The notes under the pieces: generated by a model
Databases searched by the model: none
What the model saw: the letters and a program-made list of their open reading frames with translations, nothing else
What the model was told of the DNA's origin: nothing
NCBI RefSeq assembly: GCF_002910915.1
Contig: NZ_NEUF01000139.1
Coordinates: 1 to 64,000 of the forward strand
Length of the DNA stretch: 64,000 nt
Source of the DNA: Streptomyces sp. SM10
Lineage (GTDB): Bacteria > Actinomycetota > Actinomycetes > Streptomycetales > Streptomycetaceae
Direction of reading: 5' to 3'
Shown: piece by piece, positions 16,235 through 24,047 of the stretch
Layout of the letters: every line of letters begins with the position of its first letter
How positions within the stretch are numbered: position 1 is the stretch's first letter
Position numbers and translations under genes: made by a program

Positions 16235-16858
16235 ATGAGCACGGCGGAGGAGACCGACGGCGACAGCACGCCGTGGAGCGAGGTCACGCCCGAGGCGGCG
16301 AGGCGGCTGCTCCTCGCGGCGGTCGAGGCGTTCGCCGAGCGTGGGTACCACGCGACCACCACTCGTGACATCGCCGGCCGGGCCGGGATGAGCCCGGCCG
16401 CGCTCTACATCCACTACAAGACCAAGGAAGAGCTGCTCCACCGGATCAGCAGGATCGGCCACGACCGCGCCCTGCGCCTGCTGGAGACGGCCGCGGACCA
16501 GGACGGGACGGCGGCCGAGCGGCTCGCCGACGCGGTCCGGTCCTTCGTCAGCTGGCACGCCGAGCGGCACACCACCGCCCGGGTCGTGCAGTACGAGCTG
16601 GAGGCGCTGGGGGACGAGCACCGCACCGAGATCGTCGCGCTGCGCAGGCGGAGCGACGCCGCGGTGCGCCGCATCATCGGCGAGGGCGTCCGTGCGGGAG
16701 AGTTCGACGTCCCGGACGTCCCGGGCACCACGCTCGCCGTGCTGTCCCTCTGTATCGACGTGGCGCGCTGGTTCAACGCGCAGGGCAGCCGGACGCCCGA
16801 GGAGGTCGGCGACCTCTACGCGGACCTGGTCCTGCGCATGGTGGGCGCCCAGAAGTAG
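16235..16858 (+). CDS. TetR-family regulator (fatty-acid/MaoC-linked)
   Basis: This is a 207-residue TetR repressor. The HTH lies at residues ~20-65 (TTTRDIAGRAGMSPAALYIH, then YKTKEELLHRISRIG), followed by a ligand-binding helical domain. The ATG at 16235 lies 9 bases after GGAAAGGGG; a GTG six bases upstream is the alternative. Its promoter carries the 17-base element that is repeated exactly before the convergent maoC gene, so autoregulation and control of maoC are likely. The ligand is probably an acyl-CoA, by analogy with similar regulators. Confidence 0.9.
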   Translation: MSTAEETDGDSTPWSEVTPEAARRLLLAAVEAFAERGYHATTTRDIAGRAGMSPAALYIHYKTKEELLHRISRIGHDRALRLLETAADQDGTAAERLADAVRSFVSWHAERHTTARVVQYELEALGDEHRTEIVALRRRSDAAVRRIIGEGVRAGEFDVPDVPGTTLAVLSLCIDVARWFNAQGSRTPEEVGDLYADLVLRMVGAQK

Positions 16859-16907
16859 CGCACGCGGGAGCCGCGCGGTCCGTCGGACCGCGCGGCTCCC
16901 GCGTGCG
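16859..16907. terminator. Bidirectional terminator between tetR and maoC
   Basis: A perfect 21-base stem (16861-16881 with 16885-16905) and a 3-base loop start directly after the tetR stop. Two more base pairs extend it outward. It separates two convergent genes and is among the strongest hairpins in the window. Confidence 0.85.
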
Positions 16908-16940
16908 TGCGGCTCAGAACGCGTGCGTGCGGCTCAGAAG
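16901..16940. repeat. 20-base tandem duplication over the maoC 3' end
   Basis: GCGTGCGTGCGGCTCAGAA occurs twice back to back, at 16901-16919 and 16921-16939, differing only in the base after each copy. The second copy contains the maoC stop codon and last codons; the first copy reproduces them just downstream and overlaps the terminator arm. Confidence 0.85.
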
Positions 16941-17395
16941 TAGTAGCGCGACACCGACTCCGCGACGCAGGCCGGCTTGTCGCCGCCCTCGCGCTCGATG
17001 GTGACGAGCGCGGTCACCTGGACACCGCCCCCCGCCTCCTCGACGTTCTTGAGCACGGCCGTGGCGCGCAGCCGCGAGCCCACCGGAACGGTCGAGGGGA
17101 AGCGCACCTTGTTGGTCCCGTAGTTGATGCCCATCTTGGCGCCCTCGACCCGAAGGATCTGCGGCACGAGCACCGGCAGCAGCGACAGGGTCAGGTAGCC
17201 GTGCGCGATCGTCGTCCCGAAGGGACCGTTCGCCGCCCGCTCCGGGTCCACGTGGATCCACTGGTGGTCGCCCGTGGCCTCGGCGAACTGGTCGATCCTC
17301 TTCTGCTCGACCTCCAGCCAGTCGCTGTGCCCGAGCTCCTCGCCCACGCCGTCCCGCAGCTCCTGTGCGGACGTGAAGATCTTCGGCTCTGCCAT
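16934..17395 (-). CDS. MaoC-family (R)-specific enoyl-CoA hydratase-like protein
   Basis: This is a 153-residue single hot-dog domain protein. The hydratase-2 motif is visible at residues ~35-65: AEATGDHQWIHVDPERA followed by FGTTIAHGYLTLSL, with the catalytic Asp and His. Family members hydrate trans-2-enoyl-CoA to the (R)-3-hydroxyacyl-CoA in fatty-acid or polyester metabolism. The ATG at 17395 is chosen over upstream starts because the operator at 17445-17461 lies just beyond it. It is a single-gene unit converging on the tetR that probably regulates it. Confidence 0.92.
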   Translation of the reverse strand: MAEPKIFTSAQELRDGVGEELGHSDWLEVEQKRIDQFAEATGDHQWIHVDPERAANGPFGTTIAHGYLTLSLLPVLVPQILRVEGAKMGINYGTNKVRFPSTVPVGSRLRATAVLKNVEEAGGGVQVTALVTIEREGGDKPACVAESVSRYYF

Positions 17396-17444
17396 GGTGC
17401 TGGTCCCTGCCTTCCGGCTGTCGGTCGCCCACTCCCGGGCGGTG

Positions 17445-17461
17445 TCTAAGCGCTTGCTCAG
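17445..17461. promoter_or_regulatory. TCTAAGCGCTTGCTCAG operator candidate before maoC
   Basis: This is an exact copy of the 16171-16187 element, lying 49 bases upstream of the maoC start in the gap to soxR. Its plus-strand orientation is the same as at the tetR promoter although maoC is on the minus strand, as expected for a near-palindromic repressor site. Confidence 0.65.
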
Positions 17462-17552
17462 CATGCTGGGGGCGCGCGTCCCTGTCAACGACGGACCGCG
17501 GGGGTTCTCGAAGTGGCGGCCGGGTCGAGGCGCGGCCACTAGGGTCGGGGGA

Positions 17553-18026
17553 GTGCCGCAGATCCCGCAGACGTACCAAGAACTCACCGTCGGTCAGCTC
17601 TCCGCCCGTAGTGGCGCCGCGGTCTCCGCCCTGCACTTCTACGAGTCCAAGGGCCTGATCAGCAGCAGCCGCACCAGTGGCAACCAGCGCCGCTACACCA
17701 GGGACGCCCTGCGCCGGGTCGCCTTCGTGCGGGCGGCCCAACGGGTGGGCATCCCGCTCGCCACCATCAGGGAGGCGCTGGCGGAGCTGCCGGAGGAGCG
17801 TACGCCGACCCATGAGGACTGGGCCCGGCTCTCCCGGGCCTGGCGAGCGGAGCTGGACGAGCGCATCAAGCAGCTGGGGCGCCTGCGCGACCACCTCACC
17901 GACTGCATCGGCTGCGGCTGCCTGTCGCTGGAGACCTGTGTGCTGTCCAACCCGGACGACGTCTTCGGCGACCGGATGACCGGCTCGCGCCTGATGCCCG
18001 AGCGGGGCGCGGCGAAGCCCTCCTGA
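17553..18026 (+). CDS. soxR: SoxR-type redox-sensing MerR regulator
   Basis: This is a 157-residue MerR-family activator. The winged helix lies at residues ~8-75 (LTVGQLSARSGAAVSALHFY, then TSGNQRRYTRD), followed by a coiled dimerisation helix. The SoxR [2Fe-2S] cluster motif CIGCGCLSLETC (C-x2-C-x-C-x5-C) is complete near residue 121. In streptomycetes SoxR responds to redox-cycling compounds such as their own pigments and switches on a few oxidoreductases and exporters, unlike the superoxide role in enterics. The GTG start at 17553 follows GGGGGAG. No soxS or obvious target with a SoxR box lies next to it. Confidence 0.93.
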   Translation: MPQIPQTYQELTVGQLSARSGAAVSALHFYESKGLISSSRTSGNQRRYTRDALRRVAFVRAAQRVGIPLATIREALAELPEERTPTHEDWARLSRAWRAELDERIKQLGRLRDHLTDCIGCGCLSLETCVLSNPDDVFGDRMTGSRLMPERGAAKPS

Positions 18027-18097
18027 GCGTGCGAGCGGGGCGCGGCTGTCCCGGGCGCGCCCCGGCTCCGCCCGGATCCTGTCCGGCCCCGCGTCCT

Positions 18098-18712
18098 TCA
18101 GGCCGCCGAAGCGGCCAGGTCCCTCGTCCGTGCGCTCCTGGCCCTGGCCAGTGCGCCCGCCGTCAGGACGGGCCGGGGGACCGTGATGCCGCAGTCCGTG
18201 CAGACCGGGCCGGCCCAGGGCTCCCGGTCCAGGTCCTGCCGCCAGGCGAGCCCGGTCCCCGCGCAGACCGGGCAGGCCGCGCCCGGCCTTCCGCCGAGGG
18301 CCGCGATCAGCCGCCCCAGCACCTCGGCGAGGGGTGCGCTGGGATGAACTCCCGGGTCCTCGCAGTGCGCGATCCCGTTGCCGCCCCAGGTCAGCCGGTG
18401 CCAGTCGTCGAATGTGCCGGGCCGTCGCAGCCCGTCGTGCTTCTCGCGGCGCCGCCGTTCGGCGAAGCCCGTCTCGTACGCGAGCCAGACGGCCCGCGCC
18501 TCCTCCAGTTCCTCCAGTGCGCGGATCAGGCGCACGGGATCGGGGGCCCGGTCCTCGGGCTCGATCCCGTTCCGGGCGCACAGATGATCCCAGGTCGCCC
18601 GGTGGCCGTAGGGGGCGAACCTCTCCAGGCATTTGCGCAGCGAGTACCGCCGCAAAGCCAGATCGCTCCGTGGATCGCGGACCTGTCTCGCAAGACTCCG
18701 GAAACCGGCCAT
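18098..18712 (-). CDS. Hypothetical protein with paired CxxC motifs
   Basis: I do not recognise this 204-residue protein. It is acidic to neutral and rich in Arg and Leu, with no signal peptide or membrane segment. The C-terminal third holds CPVCAGTG and, about 20 residues later, CTDCG. These could form a single zinc-ribbon site like the DnaJ-type knuckles. Coding bias is good throughout, and the start ATG at 18712 leaves no longer alternative with a better ribosome site. The gene stands alone between soxR and the secreted acylase, convergent with soxR. Confidence 0.75.
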   Translation of the reverse strand: MAGFRSLARQVRDPRSDLALRRYSLRKCLERFAPYGHRATWDHLCARNGIEPEDRAPDPVRLIRALEELEEARAVWLAYETGFAERRRREKHDGLRRPGTFDDWHRLTWGGNGIAHCEDPGVHPSAPLAEVLGRLIAALGGRPGAACPVCAGTGLAWRQDLDREPWAGPVCTDCGITVPRPVLTAGALARARSARTRDLAASAA

Positions 18713-18874
18713 GGCACTGCCACCTCCGTCGCTCGTACTTCGGCGTCATGGGATGGACGTACGAGTGCCCCGTTCGGCTCCATCGAAAGGTGAAAAGCGT
18801 CCACGGATCGAGACGGTCCATGTGAGGCCGTGTGCCGCCGTGTGGCGATTCGGCAAAAGTGACTGATGTTCACC

Positions 18875-18900
18875 TTACCGGCGGGGCGTACCGCCAGTAA
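18875..18900. promoter_or_regulatory. Inverted repeat upstream of the secreted acylase
   Basis: TTACCGGCGG (18875-18884) and CCGCCAGTAA (18891-18900) are complementary at 9 of 10 positions around a 6-base spacer. It lies 33 bases before the acylase start. The rest of the 220-base gap shows no other clear element. Confidence 0.4.
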
Positions 18901-18933
18901 CCTCCGGCGCATCGGCCACCCGGAGGAGCACGC

Positions 18934-21762
18934 ATGCCCCCACGCACCCGCACGCTCGGAGCCGCCGCAGTCGCGGCCGTTCTCGCCCTCGGCACGTCCC
19001 TGCTCGCCTCGGCCCCCTCGGCCGGAGCGGCGGAACCGGAACCCCTACCCGTCACCGACCACTGCGGCAGCCGGTGCACGGACATCCTGCCGCCCGGCGA
19101 GAACGGGAACGCCACGCTCGTCGAGATCCTCGGCAACAAGGCGTTCGGCACCCACCCCGCCCACAGCGACGACCAGCTCGACCGCTACAACGGCCTGGTC
19201 GCGGGTCACACGAGCCTCACCGACCAGAAGCTGACCGACTTCTTCAACGACGCCTCGTTCGGCGTCGCCGCGAACCAGGTGGAATCCGTCACCTCGCCCC
19301 GCGAGGACGTCACCATCACCCGCGACAAGAAGAGCGGCGTGCCCCACATCAAGGGCACCACCCGCTACGGCACCGAATTCGGCGCCGGGTTCGCCGCCGG
19401 GCAGGACCGGCTGTGGCTGATGGACCTCTTCCGCCACATCGGCCGCGGTGAACTGACCTCGTTCGCCGGCGGGGCCCTCGCCAACCAGGGCCTGGAGCAG
19501 CAGTTCTGGCCACAGGCCCCGTACACCGAGGCGGACCTCGAAGCCCAGGTCGAGCGGATCAGGACGACCGAGGGCCCGCAGGGCGAACAGGCCATGGCAG
19601 ACGCCCAGGCCTACGTCGACGGGATCAACGCCTACCGGACCAAATCCAAGAAGGGCCGCTACTTCCCCGGCGAGTACGTCCTCACGGGCAAGATCGACGC
19701 GATCACCAACATCGGCGAGATCCAGCCGTTCAAGCTGACGGACCTCATCTCGATCGCCTCCGTCGTCGGCGGACAGTTCGGCGGGGGAGGGGGCGGCGAG
19801 GTCCAGGCCGCGCTCTCGCTGCTCGCGGCCCAGGAGAAGTACGGCGTCGAGGAGGGCACCCGCGTCTGGGAGTCCTTCCGCCAGCGCAACGACCCCGAGG
19901 CGGTGCTCACCGTCCACGACGGCACCTCGTTCCCCTTCGCGGGCAAGCCGGACGAGGCCCGGGGGACCGCCCTTCCCGACCCGGGCTCCGTCACACCCGA
20001 ACCCCTGATCCACGACCGCACGGGGTCGGCCGGCACGGACAGGAAGGCCCCGGTGAAGGCGCCGGCCGCCCTGAAGCCGCTTCAGGGCATGTACGACGAC
20101 GGTGTGATCCCGGAGGGATCGCTGCCCGGATCCGGCGAAGGCGCCCAGAGACGTGGCATGTCCAACGCCCTCCTGGTGTCCGGAAAACACACCGCGAGCG
20201 GTAACCCGATCGCCGTCATGGGCCCCCAGACCGGCTACTTCGCGCCACAGCTGATGATGCTCCAGGAGCTCCAGGGGCCCGGCATCAGCGCGCGCGGGGT
20301 CTCCTTCGCCGGGGTCGGCATGTACATCCAGATGGGCCGTGGTCAGGACTACGCGTGGAGCGCCACGTCGGCGGCCCAGGACATCACCGACACGTACGCC
20401 GTCGAGCTCTGCGAACCCGACGGGTCCGCGCCCACCAAGGACTCCACGCACTACCGCGACGACGGCGCCTGCACGGCCATGGAGAAGCTGGAGCGCACCA
20501 ACTCCTGGAAGCCCACCGTGGCCGACTCCACGGCCAAGGGCTCCTACCGGATGCAGGTGTGGCGCACGGACTACGGCATCGTCACCCACCGCGCCACGGT
20601 GGGCGGCAAGCCCGTCGCCTACACCTCGCTGCGCACCACCTACCGGCACGAGGCCGACTCGATCGTCGGCTTCCAGTTGCTCAACGACCCGGCGTACGTG
20701 ACGGACGCGGCCTCCTTCCAGCAGGCCGCGAGCCACATCGACTACGCCTTCAACTGGTTCTACGCCGACTCGCGCACCGCGGCCTACTACAACAGCGGCA
20801 TGAACCCGGTGCGCGCCCCGGGCGTGGACGCCGCGCTGCCGGTCAAGGCCGAGAAGGCGTACCTGTGGCGGGGCTACGACCCGGCCGCCAACACCACCGA
20901 CTACACGCCGTTCGCCGAGCACCCGCAGTCCACCGGCCAGGACTACTACATCTCCTGGAACAACCGGCAGGCCGAGGACTACTCCACCGCCGGCTTCGGC
21001 TTCGGCGCCGTGCACCGGGGGGACCTGCTCGACGACCGGGTGTCCGAGCTGGTGGAGGAGGGCGGGGTGACCCGCGCCTCCCTCACCCGCGCCATGGCCG
21101 AGGCGGCGCTCACCGACCTGCGGGGCGAGCAGCTGCTGCCCGAGCTCCTGAAGGTGCTGCGCTCCCAGCCGGTCACCGACCCGGGGCTCAACACGGTGGT
21201 GCAGCAGCTGGACTCCTGGCGCGCCGCCGGGGCGCAGCGCAAGGAGACCGGCCCGGGGACGCACACGTACACCCACGCGGACGCGGTACGGATCATGGAC
21301 GCGTGGTGGCCGAAGCTGATCGAGGCCGAGTTTCGTCCCGGCCTGGGCGACGGCCTCTACACGGCGCTCACCGCGAGCCTGGCCACGGACGAGTCGCCCG
21401 CCGCGAGCCACGGGCCGAGCGGGGCGCACAGCGGATCCGCGTTCCAGTACGGCTGGTGGGGTTTCGCCGACAAGGACCTGCGTCAGGTCCTCGGAGGGCC
21501 CGTCAAGGGGCCGCTGGCGAAGACGTACTGCGGCAACGGCGACCTGAGCGCCTGCCGGACCGCGCTGCTCAGCACCCTGAAGGAGGCCGCAGCCGAGCCG
21601 GCCGCCGAGGTCTACCCCGGCGACGACAGCTGCGGCGCCGGTGAGCAGTGGTGCGCCGACTCGATCATCCACCGCCCGCTGGGCGGAATCTCCCAGAAGT
21701 CCGTCCACTGGCAGAACAGGCCGACCTACCAGCAGGTCGTGGAGTTCCCCTCGCACCGCTGA
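18934..21762 (+). CDS. Secreted penicillin-acylase-family Ntn-hydrolase
   Basis: This is a 942-residue preproenzyme. Residues 1-33 are a Sec signal peptide with an AGAAEPE cleavage region. An alpha-chain region follows to about residue 405, then the start of the beta chain at Ser410 in GMSNALLVSGK, the predicted N-terminal nucleophile exposed by self-cleavage. PHLKG-like and QDRLWLMDLFRHIGRGEL stretches support the family. Members hydrolyse amide bonds of beta-lactams, N-acyl-homoserine lactones or cyclic lipopeptides; the substrate is not predictable. The residue before the nucleophile is Met, where Gly or Ser is more usual. The start follows GGAGGAG. It is much longer than AhlM-type acylases (~800 residues). 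Confidence 0.9.
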   Translation: MPPRTRTLGAAAVAAVLALGTSLLASAPSAGAAEPEPLPVTDHCGSRCTDILPPGENGNATLVEILGNKAFGTHPAHSDDQLDRYNGLVAGHTSLTDQKLTDFFNDASFGVAANQVESVTSPREDVTITRDKKSGVPHIKGTTRYGTEFGAGFAAGQDRLWLMDLFRHIGRGELTSFAGGALANQGLEQQFWPQAPYTEADLEAQVERIRTTEGPQGEQAMADAQAYVDGINAYRTKSKKGRYFPGEYVLTGKIDAITNIGEIQPFKLTDLISIASVVGGQFGGGGGGEVQAALSLLAAQEKYGVEEGTRVWESFRQRNDPEAVLTVHDGTSFPFAGKPDEARGTALPDPGSVTPEPLIHDRTGSAGTDRKAPVKAPAALKPLQGMYDDGVIPEGSLPGSGEGAQRRGMSNALLVSGKHTASGNPIAVMGPQTGYFAPQLMMLQELQGPGISARGVSFAGVGMYIQMGRGQDYAWSATSAAQDITDTYAVELCEPDGSAPTKDSTHYRDDGACTAMEKLERTNSWKPTVADSTAKGSYRMQVWRTDYGIVTHRATVGGKPVAYTSLRTTYRHEADSIVGFQLLNDPAYVTDAASFQQAASHIDYAFNWFYADSRTAAYYNSGMNPVRAPGVDAALPVKAEKAYLWRGYDPAANTTDYTPFAEHPQSTGQDYYISWNNRQAEDYSTAGFGFGAVHRGDLLDDRVSELVEEGGVTRASLTRAMAEAALTDLRGEQLLPELLKVLRSQPVTDPGLNTVVQQLDSWRAAGAQRKETGPGTHTYTHADAVRIMDAWWPKLIEAEFRPGLGDGLYTALTASLATDESPAASHGPSGAHSGSAFQYGWWGFADKDLRQVLGGPVKGPLAKTYCGNGDLSACRTALLSTLKEAAAEPAAEVYPGDDSCGAGEQWCADSIIHRPLGGISQKSVHWQNRPTYQQVVEFPSHR

Positions 21763-21769
21763 GCACAGC

Positions 21770-21822
21770 GTCCCCCTGCCGCCGGACGGACCGGTCCTCC
21801 GGTCCGTCCGGCGCACGGGGAC
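21770..21822. terminator. Bidirectional terminator between the acylase and namZ-like genes
   Basis: GCCGGACGGACCGG (21781-21794) and CCGGTCCGTCCGGC (21799-21812) pair perfectly over 14 bases with a TCCT loop, and GTCCCC/GGGGAC add an outer clamp. It fills most of the 78-base gap between two convergent genes. Confidence 0.8.
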
Positions 21823-21840
21823 ACCCACCGCAGGTCGGTC

Positions 21841-23109
21841 CTACCGGTACAGCAGGTGCTCCCGTCGGATCCTCCGGAACGCGGCGAGGTCGTCCGACCA
21901 CGCGCCGACGACCTCGTCCGTGTCCGCCCCGGCGTCGATCATCGTGCGGACCCGGGTGTTGCCCGTCAGCTTGTCGATCCAGTTGTCCGAGCGCCACGCG
22001 AAACCGCTCCACGACCGCCTGGCCGTCACCAGCAGCGCGATCCCGGTGCGTACGGGGTCGAAGGCCTCCCGGTCCTGGACGTGCACCTGGACCCCGCCCA
22101 CCGTCTTCCCCTGGAACTTGGAGAACGTCGGCGCGAAGTACGCCTCACGGAAGGCGACCCCGGGCAGGTCCAGCGTGTTCGCGGCGGCCGCCCACCGGTG
22201 GTCGATCCCCTCGGCGCCCAGCAGCTCGAACGGCCGTGTCGTCCCCCGCCCCTCGGAGAGGTTCGTGCCCTCGAAGAGGCACGTCCCGGGGTAGACCACC
22301 GCCGTCTCCGGCGTCGGCATGTTGGGGCTCGGCGGGACCCACGGCAGGCCCGTCGCGTCGAAGAAGTCCGCGCGCCGCCAGCCCGACATCTTCACGACGT
22401 CCAGCTCCACCGGCCGGTCCGCCAGGAACTCCTCGTTGAAGAGCAGCGCGAGCTCAGCCACCGTCATCCCGTGCGCCTGAGCGATCTCCCGGCGTCCCAC
22501 GAAGGTCGCGAAGGCCGGATCGAGCACCGGCCCCAGGGCCGCCCGGCCCGTCACCGGGTTGGGCCGGTCCAGGACGACGAACCGCTTGCCCGCGAGCGCC
22601 GCCGCCTCCATGCAGTCGTAGAGGGTCCAGATGTACGTGTAGAAGCGGGCGCCGGCGTCCTGGATGTCGAAGACCACCGTGTCGACACCCGACGCCGTGA
22701 AGATGTCGGCGAGGGGCTGCCCGCTCTTCAGATACGTGTCGTAGACCGGCAGTCCCGTCGCCGGGTCGTCGTAGCGTCCCTCCGAGCCGCCCGCCTGCGC
22801 CGTTCCCCGGAAGCCGTGCTCGGGTCCGAAGACGGCGGTCAGGTCCACCCGGTCGTCCGGGTGCATCACGTCGACGATGTGCCGGACGTCCGCGGTGATG
22901 CCCGTCGGATTGGTCACGATGCCGACCTTCTGCCCGGCCAGCAGCCGGTAGCCGTCGGCGGCCAGCCGGTCGAAGCCGGTACGGACACCGCCGTGCCCGG
23001 CCCCGTGCTCCCGGCCGGCGGCCGAGGCCGTCCCCGGTTTGGCGGCGGTCGCCGCGAGGGCCCCCACCGCGCCGCCGACAGCGAGCAGGCCACGCCTGGA
23101 CAGGGTCAT
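21841..23109 (-). CDS. NamZ-like exo-beta-N-acetylmuramidase (DUF1343), secreted
   Basis: This is a 422-residue protein with a twin-arginine-like leader (SRRGLLAVGGAVGALAA) ending near residue 30. The DUF1343 domain then spans to the C-terminus, with VGIVTNPTGIT, FGPEHGFRGTAQAG, VFDIQDAGARFYTYIWT and the PTPETAVVYPGTCLFEGTN segment typical of the family. NamZ removes terminal N-acetylmuramic acid from peptidoglycan glycans, so a role in cell-wall recycling is likely. The first family member was shown in Bacillus; the assignment here is by family only. The start is the ATG at 23109; a divergent SDR operon begins 173 bases away. Confidence 0.88.
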   Translation of the reverse strand: MTLSRRGLLAVGGAVGALAATAAKPGTASAAGREHGAGHGGVRTGFDRLAADGYRLLAGQKVGIVTNPTGITADVRHIVDVMHPDDRVDLTAVFGPEHGFRGTAQAGGSEGRYDDPATGLPVYDTYLKSGQPLADIFTASGVDTVVFDIQDAGARFYTYIWTLYDCMEAAALAGKRFVVLDRPNPVTGRAALGPVLDPAFATFVGRREIAQAHGMTVAELALLFNEEFLADRPVELDVVKMSGWRRADFFDATGLPWVPPSPNMPTPETAVVYPGTCLFEGTNLSEGRGTTRPFELLGAEGIDHRWAAAANTLDLPGVAFREAYFAPTFSKFQGKTVGGVQVHVQDREAFDPVRTGIALLVTARRSWSGFAWRSDNWIDKLTGNTRVRTMIDAGADTDEVVGAWSDDLAAFRRIRREHLLYR

Positions 23110-23231
23110 CGCGCTACCTCCATGATCACGTCGAATGTCATGGTCACGCACGCTAGCGCGGGTGAGGGCCACACGGAACGGCCACGACTGGGCAGATTCC
23201 CAGTCCTGCCCCGAACCCCTTCCCGGATCAC

Positions 23232-23249
23232 ATACCGACTGGTTAGTCT
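23232..23249. promoter_or_regulatory. ATACCGACTGGT operator candidate before the SDR-ligase-tetR operon
   Basis: ATACCGACTGGTTAGTCT is identical over its first 12 bases to the minus-strand sequence of the site at 30384-30401. It lies 33 bases before the SDR start. The remaining gap to the namZ-like gene shows nothing else. Confidence 0.55.
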
Positions 23250-23282
23250 GCTGGAGGAACACGGCTGAGAGAGGCGGGACCG

Positions 23283-24047
23283 ATGAGTACGGTGCAGGGC
23301 GCTGGCGTAGTGGTGACCGGAGCCGGAGGCGGCATCGGCGCCGCCCTGGCCCGCAGATTCGCCGCGGAGGGCGCGAGGGTCGTCGTCAACGACCTCGACG
23401 CCGACCGGGTCAAGGCCCTCGCCGAGGAGATCGGCGGCACGGTCGTGGCCGGCGACGCCTCCGCGATCGTGGACGCCGCACGCGACGCGCTCGACGGCAC
23501 GATCGACGTCTACTGCGCCAACGCCGGCCTCGCCTCGGGCGGCGACGCCTTCGCGGAGGAGGACGTCTGGGCCAGGGCCTGGGACGTCAACGTCATGGCG
23601 CACGTCCGCGCGGCCAGGGCGCTGCTGCCCCAGTGGCTGGAGCGCGGCAGCGGCCGTTTCGTCTCCACCGCCTCGGCCGCCGGTCTGCTGACGATGATCG
23701 GCGCCGCCCCGTACAGCGTCACCAAGCACGGTGCCGTCGCCTTCGCCGAGTGGCTCTCGCTGACCTACCGGCACCGTGGCGTCAAGGTCCACACGATCTG
23801 CCCGCAGGGTGTGCGTACGGACATGCTCACGGCGGCGGGCTCCGCGGGTGACCTCGTGCTCGCGCCCACCGCTATCGAGCCGGAGGCCGTCGCCGACGCC
23901 CTGTTCGACGCCATGGAGCAGGACCGCTTCCTGGTCCTGCCGCACCCCGAGGTGGCGGGCTACTACCGGGCCCGCGCCAAGGACCCCGACCACTGGATCG
24001 GGAACATGAACCACCTGCAGCAGAAGTGGGAGGAGGCCGGCGCATGA
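23283..24047 (+). CDS. Short-chain dehydrogenase/reductase
   Basis: This is a 254-residue classical SDR. The NAD(P) site reads TGAGGGIGAALARRF, the NAG motif is CANAGLASGG, and the catalytic residues are Ser in STASAAG with Tyr and Lys in YSVTKHG. It opens an operon with the acyl-CoA ligase (ATGA overlap) and the tetR, and carries the shared ATACCGACTGGT site upstream. By its operon it acts on an acyl-CoA or a free keto/hydroxy acid. In the lva pathway of Pseudomonas an SDR (LvaD) reduces 4-keto acyl-CoA; that role here is inference. The C-terminal ~25 residues (IGNMNHLQQKWEEAGA) are longer than average. Confidence 0.92.
   Translation: MSTVQGAGVVVTGAGGGIGAALARRFAAEGARVVVNDLDADRVKALAEEIGGTVVAGDASAIVDAARDALDGTIDVYCANAGLASGGDAFAEEDVWARAWDVNVMAHVRAARALLPQWLERGSGRFVSTASAAGLLTMIGAAPYSVTKHGAVAFAEWLSLTYRHRGVKVHTICPQGVRTDMLTAAGSAGDLVLAPTAIEPEAVADALFDAMEQDRFLVLPHPEVAGYYRARAKDPDHWIGNMNHLQQKWEEAGA

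Noticed and set aside
19045..21828. A 927-residue open frame on the minus strand opposite the acylase gene
   Set aside because: It is an antisense shadow typical of high-GC DNA: its composition is Val/Gly/Arg-rich without domains, while the plus strand has a signal peptide and clear Ntn-hydrolase motifs.
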